This document shows positions 1 to 6,754 of a stretch of DNA of 64,000 nucleotides, one piece after another. The notes beneath the pieces are model-generated. The model was given only the letters and a program-made list of their open reading frames with translations. It made no database searches and had not been told where the DNA came from. Numbering within the stretch: the stretch's first letter is position 1; every line of letters begins with the position of its first letter. A program made the position numbers and the translations under genes. The stretch comes from Defluviibacillus sp043739385 (GTDB lineage Bacteria > Pseudomonadota > Gammaproteobacteria > Burkholderiales > Burkholderiaceae_C): NCBI GenBank assembly GCA_043739385.1, contig JAYUED010000002.1:85555-149554 (forward strand). The letters run 5' to 3'.

Positions 1-143
1 TGAACACGCGCACCTATTAACCGCCCTACTGCAATAACAACAGGTTTTCGGCGACTGGGACTGCTAGAGAAGTCACAGCCCAGCAGTACACGGGGCGGCG
101 ATACAGAAAGAGGAGCAGGAACAGACGGAGTAGAACTAGGCAC
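1..143 (-). CDS. DUF429-like protein, N-terminal fragment (clipped by window edge)
   Basis: An open frame enters the left edge of the window. From a GTG at 143 it reads through about 47 residues containing VLLGCDFSSSPSRRKP followed by VVIAVGR, which resembles the N-terminal signature of DUF429 proteins (a G-[CV]-D-F-[ST]-S-x-P-x-R-R-x-K-P pattern). The function of DUF429 is unknown; the family has an RNase-H-like appearance. The proposed GTG overlaps the last codons of the BLUF gene (stop at 136-138), so translation may be coupled. A start nearer to VLLGCDF is also possible. Only the first part is visible, so the call rests on one motif. Confidence 0.5.
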   Translation of the reverse strand, partial: MPSSTPSVPAPLSVSPPRVLLGCDFSSSPSRRKPVVIAVGRLIGARV

Positions 144-558
144 GGCCCACGATAGCGGCTGTCGCCATCAACTCTTCCAACAGCGCCAGCGACACCCTGC
201 CCGACACGGCATACGGGTCCAGCTCAGGTGTTTCCGAGTACTTCAACAAAATCGAGTGGTTGAGCTTGGCCAGATTAACCTTGCCCATCGTCCACCCGCC
301 AAAGCGGCGTTCAGTGATTTCTTCGTAGTGCAACAGCACCACCTCCTTGTGACGCGCGTCTTTTTGGATATGGCCATAAAGGTCGCTTACCGGGTTACGA
401 CCTCCTTCAATGGCTTGCAAGAAGATACCTCCACCGTAGCAGAGAATACCTGTGATACCCAAAGCAGGGTTGTAGTGGCGCGAGCGGATAAGGATGTCGT
501 CAATCGCTTCAGGGCTGCAATCAACGGCGCGGCTGGCGTAAAGCAGGCGTACAAGCAT
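136..558 (-). CDS. BLUF-domain blue-light sensor protein
   Basis: A 140-residue protein made almost entirely of one BLUF domain, the FAD-binding blue-light receptor fold. Visible hallmarks are the N-terminal RLLYAS with the flavin-proximal Tyr (about residue 7), NPALGITG with the FAD-contacting Asn (about 30), FLQAIEG with the switch Gln (about 48) and W-x-MG near residue 90. The C-terminal 40 residues probably form the capping helices. No output domain is attached, so this is a short stand-alone BLUF protein acting through a partner. It starts 2 bases after the folE stop, which suggests co-transcription and coupling with GTP cyclohydrolase I. A role in light-dependent control of folate or pterin synthesis is inference. 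Confidence 0.9.
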   Translation of the reverse strand: MLVRLLYASRAVDCSPEAIDDILIRSRHYNPALGITGILCYGGGIFLQAIEGGRNPVSDLYGHIQKDARHKEVVLLHYEEITERRFGGWTMGKVNLAKLNHSILLKYSETPELDPYAVSGRVSLALLEELMATAAIVGRA

Positions 559-560
559 GA

Positions 561-1256
561 TCAGACTTTCTTAGGAATAAGGGATAAAAACTCACGGCGC
601 AAGGAGGAGTCTTTCAAAAACACGCCACGCATGACGGAATTAATCATCTTGCTGTCCATGTCTTTCACGCCGCGCCAGCCCATGCAGTAATGGCTGGCTT
701 CCATGACAATCGCCAACCCGTCAGGTTGCGTTTTTTCCATAATCAAATCGGCAAGTTGCACCACGGCTTCTTCCTGAATTTGTGGACGCCCCATCACCCA
801 CTCGGCGAGACGTGCGTATTTTGAAAGGCCAATCACATTGGTGTGCTCGTTAGGCATCACGCCAATCCAAATTTTACCGATCACTGGGCATAAATGATGA
901 CTGCACGCGCTGCGCACGGAGATAGGGCCGACGATCATCAGCTCGTTCAAATGGCCCACGTTCGGGAATTCGGTGATAGCGGGTGCCGGTACGTAGCGGC
1001 CCCGGAAAACCTCGTTCACGTACATCTTGGCCACACGGCGAGCCGTATCACCAGTGTTGTGATCGTTCTCGGTGTCAATCACCATGCTGCTGAGCACGCC
1101 TTTCATCTTGTCGGCGACTTCGTCGAGCAGCTTTTCAAGTTCTCCAGGTTGAATAAATTCAGCGATGTTGTCGTTGGCGAAATAGCGTTTGCGCGACGCC
1201 GCAATGCGTTCCCGAATCTTGACGGATACGGGCGTGCCTTCGTTGTCTGGGTTCAT
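561..1256 (-). CDS. folE: GTP cyclohydrolase I
   Basis: Converts GTP to 7,8-dihydroneopterin triphosphate, the first step of tetrahydrofolate and pterin synthesis. The 231-residue protein has the GCYH-I zinc and active-site block SACSHHLCPVIGKIWIG, then GLSKYARL, and the third zinc ligand region ASHYCMGWRGV. An upstream in-frame TTG at 1280 exists, but the ATG at 1256 gives the better N-terminus (MNPDNEGTPV). It is directly followed by the BLUF gene. NudB, which acts on the FolE product, lies about 2.6 kb upstream on the same strand with a nuclease and cardiolipin synthase between. Confidence 0.93.
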   Translation of the reverse strand: MNPDNEGTPVSVKIRERIAASRKRYFANDNIAEFIQPGELEKLLDEVADKMKGVLSSMVIDTENDHNTGDTARRVAKMYVNEVFRGRYVPAPAITEFPNVGHLNELMIVGPISVRSACSHHLCPVIGKIWIGVMPNEHTNVIGLSKYARLAEWVMGRPQIQEEAVVQLADLIMEKTQPDGLAIVMEASHYCMGWRGVKDMDSKMINSVMRGVFLKDSSLRREFLSLIPKKV

Positions 1257-1316
1257 AGGGTACGGAGCTTTGAGGATCAATGTGCGGATAGCCTTCTATC
1301 CTAACCGCTAGCTGGA

Positions 1317-2609
1317 CTACAGGTACTTTCGCCCTTGGAACAACAGCGCTACGCGCATCGCAGCATAGGCCACAGCCTCCATGCAGCGCTGGCGTAACGG
1401 GCGGCGGGCATAGTCAGCCGGGTCCATGCGCTGGCCTTCGTGCGCAATAGCGTACATGAGCTCAGTGCGCAACTCTGCCGCAAAATCTTTGCTTTGTGCC
1501 GTGACATTGGCCTCGCGCGCGACCAGCAGGCTCAAGGGGTCAAGATTAGACGACCCCACCGTGGCCCAGCGGCCGTCTACAACCGCCACTTTGGCGTGCA
1601 AAAAACTGGCCGAATACTCGTGAATCTCTACGCCTGCTTTCAACAGGGCGCCGTACACCGGGCGGGCTGCGTAGTACTGCATGAAATACTCGTACTTGCC
1701 TTGCAGCAGCAAGCGCACATTCACGCCGCGCTTTGCGGCATGAATGAGCGACAAGCGCAGCTTGCGCCCCGGCAAAAAGTAGGCGTTGGCGATGATGACT
1801 TCTTGCTGCGCATGACCGATGGCGCGGCGGTAGGCCCGCTCAATGCTGGCGCGGTAACGCAGGTTGTCGCGCAGCACCAAGGCCGCTTTCACTTGCGGCC
1901 CAGCTTGGGTTGAAACCCGGGCCTCGGCTACCGCGCTATGCAGCACAGCACGCGCCTCTTGAGTTGCGCTAATTACTGCCGTCAAGGCTTGCTTGAGGTG
2001 CCCCGCTCGTAAGCCTGAGCGTAACCCTGAACCACGCCGTGTGCGCTCCCAGAGTTGCAGCATCGCCGCATGCACCTCAGCCACCAACGGACCGGTTAGG
2101 CGTACTGAGAAGTCAAACCGGGGACTTTGTAGCGTACCGAAATTAAGGTCATGAAAATCGTCCAGTATGTTGATGCCACCGCAAAACGCCACCTGTTGGT
2201 CCACACAACACAGCTTGCGGTGCAAGCGCCGCCAATGCGTAGGCCGCAATATGCCCCAGGTTCCTAGCGGCGCAAACACCTGCCACTGCACGCCAGCGGC
2301 AATCATCCGTGCCTGCCATTCAGGGGGCAAGGGCGCGCTACCCACACCGTCCACCAGAACCTCGGTTTTCACACCCCGCTGCGCGGCGCGCTCCAAGGCC
2401 AACGCTACGTCTGTACCACCCGCAGTCAAGTCAAAAATATAGGTTTCCAACCGCACTTCGGTGCACGCGGCGTCTATCGCGGCAATCAACGCGGGGAAAA
2501 ATGCGCGACTGCCCAGCAGCAAAGCAACTTCGTGGGGTTCGTGCCTAGATTCGTGCTTTGGTTCGTGCTTCTCATCCGGTGGACGCGACAGAGGGTCAGC
2601 GGCCAACAT
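1317..2609 (-). CDS. clsB: Cardiolipin synthase B-type phospholipase D family protein
   Basis: About 430 residues with two phospholipase-D HKD motifs: HRKLCCVDQQVAFCGG in the first half and HAKVAVVDGRWATVGSSNLD in the second. The spacing and the VGSSNLD context fit bacterial cardiolipin synthases of the ClsB group, which transfer a phosphatidyl group between phospholipids at the inner membrane. There is no N-terminal membrane-segment pair as in ClsA, supporting ClsB. The ATG at 2609 begins 1 base after the stop of the preceding endonuclease/phosphatase gene (TGA-g-ATG), so coupled translation is likely. An earlier in-frame start (2672) would overlap that gene by about 60 bases and is less likely. 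Confidence 0.85.
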   Translation of the reverse strand: MLAADPLSRPPDEKHEPKHESRHEPHEVALLLGSRAFFPALIAAIDAACTEVRLETYIFDLTAGGTDVALALERAAQRGVKTEVLVDGVGSAPLPPEWQARMIAAGVQWQVFAPLGTWGILRPTHWRRLHRKLCCVDQQVAFCGGINILDDFHDLNFGTLQSPRFDFSVRLTGPLVAEVHAAMLQLWERTRRGSGLRSGLRAGHLKQALTAVISATQEARAVLHSAVAEARVSTQAGPQVKAALVLRDNLRYRASIERAYRRAIGHAQQEVIIANAYFLPGRKLRLSLIHAAKRGVNVRLLLQGKYEYFMQYYAARPVYGALLKAGVEIHEYSASFLHAKVAVVDGRWATVGSSNLDPLSLLVAREANVTAQSKDFAAELRTELMYAIAHEGQRMDPADYARRPLRQRCMEAVAYAAMRVALLFQGRKYL

Positions 2610-2610
2610 C

Positions 2611-3360
2611 TCAGAATCCAAACTCTGCAATAAGTGGCAAATGGTCTGACATGCGCCCCCAGATACGCCCACGCGGTACCTCCAACGATAAAGGGCGTAG
2701 CCCCCGGGCGTAGATGCAGTCCAGCTGCACCATTGGCAAGCGCGACGGGTAAGTCAGCGCTTCTGACGTTTTAACCGCTACCAAGTTGACGGCACTGAAC
2801 GCTTTGTCTACACGCCCCCCCCAATCATTGAAGTCCCCAGCGACGAGCAGATGCGCGTCAACGGGTATCTCTCGCGTCACAAACTGGCAAAGCTGCTCTG
2901 CCTGGCGACGGCGGCTGGCCGGTATCAGACCAAAATGCACTACGACGACGTGGATCACTCGGCCATGCACCAGCAGCTCCACATGCAGCAAGCCTCGCTG
3001 CTCAAAGCGGTGGTCGGACATATCCTCATGCTGGTGGCTTACCACTGGCCAGCGCGACAGCAAAGCATTGCCATGCTCGCCATGCCGGGTAACGGCATTG
3101 GTACGGTAAACAGCTTCATAACCTTCAGGGGCTAAAAAATCTGCCTGAGACAGCGCAGGCCAATGGGTGAAATGCAGCGCCTCGCGCTTGTGCGATTTGC
3201 GTACCTCTTGGAGGCAAATAATGTCGGCATCAAACTGCTCTACCGCATGACCCAGATTGTGAATCTCCAGCCGCCGCGCGATGCCCAGGCCCTGAACGCC
3301 TTTATGAATGTTGTAGGTGGCAACGCGCAAAATATCTGGTGCGTGGTGTGCAAGGGTCAT
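2611..3360 (-). CDS. Endonuclease/exonuclease/phosphatase family protein
   Basis: About 249 residues of the EEP superfamily (DNase I / AP endonuclease-like, metal-dependent phosphodiesterases). Motifs run in order: RVATYNIHKG near the N-terminus, CLQEVR with the metal-binding Glu, VVHFGL, AGDFNDW with the catalytic Asp-x-Asn, LDCIYARG and the terminal SDHLPLIAEF with the catalytic Asp-His. The ATG at 3360 (MTLAHHAPDIL) is preferred over an upstream start that would overlap nudB. The gene sits between nudB and clsB, an arrangement common in betaproteobacteria. The substrate (nucleic acid or phospholipid) cannot be told from sequence. Confidence 0.85.
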   Translation of the reverse strand: MTLAHHAPDILRVATYNIHKGVQGLGIARRLEIHNLGHAVEQFDADIICLQEVRKSHKREALHFTHWPALSQADFLAPEGYEAVYRTNAVTRHGEHGNALLSRWPVVSHQHEDMSDHRFEQRGLLHVELLVHGRVIHVVVVHFGLIPASRRRQAEQLCQFVTREIPVDAHLLVAGDFNDWGGRVDKAFSAVNLVAVKTSEALTYPSRLPMVQLDCIYARGLRPLSLEVPRGRIWGRMSDHLPLIAEFGF

Positions 3361-3379
3361 GGTGTCACTGTTGGCGTAA

Positions 3380-3883
3380 TCAAGTTGCCCCAAGCTTAGG
3401 CGCAAATCGTGGCAACAGCAAAAACGCCTCGGCATTCGAAGGCGAATAAGCCCTGTCCGCAGCCACGTTGTAAGGCAGCCACTGGTAATGCGTGTGCTCC
3501 TGCGGGCTGAGCGATATGGTCGTATCTGCCAGAACACACAGACTGAACAGGTGTTCGGTGTTATGCGTCACACCTGGTGCATAGCGGTGCAGCCACTGGG
3601 GGTAGATGGTGTAGATATTTTCCAGCTGCCAGTCACACAGAGAAGACGCCAAGGGCGTGCCAAGACGGCAGTCAATACCCGTTTCTTCCCACACCTCACG
3701 GCGGGCGGTCTCGGCATAGGTCTCGTCAGCAAAGTCTTTAGAGCCGGTGACGGATTGCCAGAAATCATCAACCAGGTCGGCTCGGCGAATCAACAAAACT
3801 TCCAACTCCAGGGTGTGAATGACCACCAGCACGGATTGGGGAATTTTGGGAGGCTTAGGGGCTGGCAGATTTTCTTTCTGCAT
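3380..3883 (-). CDS. nudB: Dihydroneopterin triphosphate diphosphatase (Nudix hydrolase)
   Basis: A 167-residue Nudix protein. The Nudix box runs G-SKDFAD-E-TYAET-A-R-REVWEETG, with the REVWEE core carrying the metal-binding glutamates. The flanks (SVLVVIHT, WQSVTGS, YPQWLHRYAPGVTHNTEH) match NudB, which removes pyrophosphate from dihydroneopterin triphosphate in folate synthesis. It heads the nudB - EEP - clsB string on the minus strand. The FolE product is the expected substrate, and folE lies downstream in the same direction. A T/A-rich stretch lies just upstream of the start. Confidence 0.87.
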   Translation of the reverse strand: MQKENLPAPKPPKIPQSVLVVIHTLELEVLLIRRADLVDDFWQSVTGSKDFADETYAETARREVWEETGIDCRLGTPLASSLCDWQLENIYTIYPQWLHRYAPGVTHNTEHLFSLCVLADTTISLSPQEHTHYQWLPYNVAADRAYSPSNAEAFLLLPRFAPKLGAT

Positions 3884-3940
3884 TTTTTACGTATTTTTTG
3901 CGTTTTTTTATGTCATTAAAAAACGGCGCAATCACCAAAC

Positions 3941-5260
3941 TTACAGAGGGGACGTAAACACCGTCAGCACCCCTGTGTACCCATACACCTGTTGCCGTGC
4001 GATCTCGCCACCGGCAAAAAATCCCACCAACGGCACGTCGCCCAAAGCACGTCGGACGGTTTGGAGTTCGGCACTAGGGGCACCAAAATGAGGACCACCG
4101 CGACCGGAGCAGCTGACGTAGATGGCCCCAACGATGCGCTGAGCGGGCTGGTACGGGATTGATTCTGCGGCTTTGACTTCGGTGACTTTATTAGTGTTAC
4201 CACCTTCTGCGTCAGGCTCAGCCAGGGCTGGTTGCGGGCTGAGCGTGAGTTCTGCCGGTTCTAACTCTTCACGAATTTCAGCGCAAATACGGATCAAATC
4301 GGCTTTGGCGGCCGCCGCATTGCGCTGGCAAAACGACAGCTGATCGCCCTCCACGACCATCTCGGCAAGCGCCACTCCTTTGCGGCGGGGGTCCAGACCG
4401 ATGATGTGGCGCACGCGGGTGTCAGCACCAAAATTGCCGGTGCGCTTCACAGCATCACTGCCTGCACTGGTAATGCCAGCCAGCGTAGCGCGCACGGCTG
4501 CCAGGGCTTTTTGGGGCTCGTCGAGCGATACCTTCAAATCGCCTAGCAACACATCCAGTGCTGGCTGGCCGTCCAGCGCCAACACCAAATTGCCATCAGC
4601 TTCAGTAATACGGCGCACCGGTACCCCTAGCAAAGGCTGGCAACCCTGGGTGACACGTGACACCAAGGTTACGTCATCGCTAAAGGCGACACCGCTTAAA
4701 CCGCCTTGGAACACACCTCGCGCAGCGCCCTGCCCTTTGATGTTGCCGTTGCCGCCCACGGCAAACTGCGCAGACAGGGCTCGGCTGGCCGTCAAACCGC
4801 CGAACAAATAGCCGGTTTGAGTGCGCCCAGCCAGCTCGGCAATCAGCTCGGCCATGTCGTGGGTGCTTGCATCAGCGTGGACAAGGGCAGTATGCGGCTC
4901 GAAACCCATGCCGTCGCCCACACCGAGCGGGGCAACGCCAGAGAACACGCGGTACTGGTCGCTAGGCAAATCACACAGCATGACGGCCAGGGCGGGTTCG
5001 TCAAAGTATTCGGCGTTGTTGACGGCGACACCAACACCTACGGTGCCCGTCCAATCTGTCACCTCAGGCAATTCAGCGGCCAGGTAGTCCAGAATTTCTT
5101 GCGAAGCATTGGCGTAATGGTCGGTGATGTAAAGCACAGCCAAGCTGGGGGCATCGGCGTACTCGGGCGATGCCATTTGGGCACGCAACTGGGCGAGTAC
5201 CAAAGCACCCGCCATTTGCCATTGTGGATGGGTGGCGTGGCCGTAGGGGAAAAGCTTCAT
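3941..5260 (-). CDS. FIST-domain sensory protein
   Basis: A 439-residue protein with the FIST N-terminal domain (about residues 30-230; GTVGVGVAV, EPALAVMLCDL, YLFGGLTASR) followed by a FIST C-terminal domain (about 240-430; AIYVSCSGRG, GFFAGGEIA near the end). FIST proteins are thought to sense small ligands, possibly amino acids, and often lie near signalling genes. No enzymatic motif is visible. A charged and proline-rich insertion (about 335-370) lies within the C-terminal half. It is transcribed toward nudB with a 57-base gap. Its ligand and partner are unknown. Confidence 0.8.
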   Translation of the reverse strand: MKLFPYGHATHPQWQMAGALVLAQLRAQMASPEYADAPSLAVLYITDHYANASQEILDYLAAELPEVTDWTGTVGVGVAVNNAEYFDEPALAVMLCDLPSDQYRVFSGVAPLGVGDGMGFEPHTALVHADASTHDMAELIAELAGRTQTGYLFGGLTASRALSAQFAVGGNGNIKGQGAARGVFQGGLSGVAFSDDVTLVSRVTQGCQPLLGVPVRRITEADGNLVLALDGQPALDVLLGDLKVSLDEPQKALAAVRATLAGITSAGSDAVKRTGNFGADTRVRHIIGLDPRRKGVALAEMVVEGDQLSFCQRNAAAAKADLIRICAEIREELEPAELTLSPQPALAEPDAEGGNTNKVTEVKAAESIPYQPAQRIVGAIYVSCSGRGGPHFGAPSAELQTVRRALGDVPLVGFFAGGEIARQQVYGYTGVLTVFTSPL

Positions 5261-5375
5261 GCAAAGAACTCAGAGGGTATCGACGGAACGCAGTAGGGAG
5301 GGCGGGGCTTCAGAAGGCTTTAACCAGTTTTGAGTGGCTCATGGCGATCACTTGTCATTATTTGACAATATTTAT

Positions 5376-6128
5376 TTAGTAACTTTTTTTAGCCACTTTT
5401 TTCGCGGCTGTTTTCACAGGAGTCTTCGTAACGGCTTTAGCGACAGTTTTGGCTACTTTTTTGGCGGGAGCGCTTGATGCACGCGCTGTACCTGCTACTG
5501 TTTTAGAAGCAAGCGTGGTCATGTCCGTAGCCGCCTTGATAGCATCTTTGGCCATATTTTCTTTGGCAAGATTAGCGGCCGCCGTTTTTTCAGCAACATC
5601 TTTCATGACGGTGCTGGCAATCTGCTGAAACTGCTGGGTCAGCGAGCCCCACCACTGCATAGGGTCAATTTTGCCCTCAGTGCTTGCGGCGTCCCCTTCT
5701 GCCGCAGCGGGAGCAGCAGATTCCACGGGTGCCTTGGCGGCTGGAGCTGGAGCTGGAGCAGGAACTGCCGCTTCAGTAGGTTTTTTCGTGGGGCTGGCGA
5801 CCGGGGCAGTGTTCAAGGTAAACGCTTTTGCCAAGTCGGTCATGCTGACATTCATCCCTTTAAGGGTGACCAGCGTCATTTTTTGCACCTCAAGCGCCTG
5901 AATGGTGGCCTTAAGTGCCACCGCGTTTTGATCGAGCCAAAACTGCACAGTTTTGAGCTCTTCAATGCGCTTGTCCAGGTCTTCCACATTCATCGTGGGC
6001 GCGATCCATCCGCCCATGTTGGGCAGTTTAGGGATGGCACTGGATGCACTGGCAGATTTAGTTAAATTTTGCAAAAAATCAAAACCCGGTACAAATTTAC
6101 CAAAGCCAAAGTTTTCGGTATCGCTCAT
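5376..6128 (-). CDS. PhaM-like polyhydroxyalkanoate granule-associated protein
   Basis: About 250 residues. The N-terminal part (FGKFVPGFDFLQNL, then a coiled-coil-prone segment LDKRIEELKTVQFWLDQN) resembles PhaM of Cupriavidus necator, which activates PHA synthase and links PHA granules to the nucleoid. The middle is low-complexity Ala/Pro. The last 40 residues are a Lys/Ala tail with repeated KKVAKT-type units, histone-H1-like and suited to DNA binding. The ATG at 6128 is preceded by an AGGAG site 7 bases upstream. It stands alone on the minus strand, so assignment rests on the N-terminal pattern and the basic tail. Confidence 0.7.
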   Translation of the reverse strand: MSDTENFGFGKFVPGFDFLQNLTKSASASSAIPKLPNMGGWIAPTMNVEDLDKRIEELKTVQFWLDQNAVALKATIQALEVQKMTLVTLKGMNVSMTDLAKAFTLNTAPVASPTKKPTEAAVPAPAPAPAAKAPVESAAPAAAEGDAASTEGKIDPMQWWGSLTQQFQQIASTVMKDVAEKTAAANLAKENMAKDAIKAATDMTTLASKTVAGTARASSAPAKKVAKTVAKAVTKTPVKTAAKKVAKKSY

Positions 6129-6221
6129 GGGGGTCTCCTGATCGTTATAAGTGTTGGAAGCTGACAGCTTACCCCAACGCAGCACCCCGTGAACGCCGGG
6201 TAATTCGTTGTAATGCTTGGT

Positions 6222-6722
6222 TCAATGGCTTGGCATCACGGCAGGAGCAGTGACGCTGACAGGCAGGCTCACCGTCATGCGGCTCTCAGTTCCTTTGGCG
6301 TCTTGGAACACCAGTGTCAGAGCCAGTTTGCTGTCTTTAACCAGTGGTGCTTTCAAGTCCATCAGCATCACATGGAAGCCGCCGGGTTTGAGTTCCACAG
6401 CCTTGCCTGCGGGTAAATCCAAACGCGGTAGTGCGCGCATTTTCATCACGTCGCCCTCCATCTTCATCTCGTGAACTTCAGCGATGCCAGCGGCGGGCGT
6501 GGAGACGCTGACGAGCTGAGTAGCAACTTTGGCTGTGAGGGTCAAAAATGCACCGGTGGCCATTTGACCGGGCACCGTGGCACGCGCCCAGGCGTCTTTC
6601 ACCACCACTGCTTGGGCATGGGCGCTGGCGCTAAAAAACAAGGTTGAAGCGACGAAAGTACAAATCAGCAGGCTGTTAGATGCTATAAATTTAATAGTTT
6701 TCATAGTTTTCATAGTTTTCAT
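6222..6722 (-). CDS. Periplasmic copper(I) chaperone of the PCuAC family
   Basis: About 166 residues with a signal peptide (cleavage after SASAHA) and a PCuAC domain. The Cu(I) motif is present: HEMKM, a Met about 10 residues on, then HVMLM about 21 residues later (the H-x-M ... H-x-M pattern). Family members carry copper in the periplasm to cytochrome oxidase assembly factors. The next gene upstream on the same strand encodes a TonB-dependent receptor and before that a DUF2946 protein, a frequent copper-related set. The N-terminus is built from three exact 9-bp repeats, each with an in-frame ATG, giving MKTMKTMKT; the true start could be any of the three. Confidence 0.85.
   Translation of the reverse strand: MKTMKTMKTIKFIASNSLLICTFVASTLFFSASAHAQAVVVKDAWARATVPGQMATGAFLTLTAKVATQLVSVSTPAAGIAEVHEMKMEGDVMKMRALPRLDLPAGKAVELKPGGFHVMLMDLKAPLVKDSKLALTLVFQDAKGTESRMTVSLPVSVTAPAVMPSH
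6696..6722 (-). repeat. Triple 9-bp tandem repeat carrying three in-frame ATG codons
   Basis: Three consecutive exact copies of ATGAAAACT (read on the minus strand) form the first nine codons of the PCuAC gene. Each copy supplies a possible start codon. Copy-number change by slippage would keep the frame and alter only the N-terminal Lys/Thr content. Confidence 0.9.
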
Positions 6723-6754
6723 AGGTAAATCCAGGGTGTTAAAACGGTAACAGC

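Noticed and set aside
1286..1301. Small hairpin GGATAG-CCTT-CTATCC between clsB and folE
   Set aside because: Only six base pairs with no T-run; too weak to call a terminator or riboswitch.
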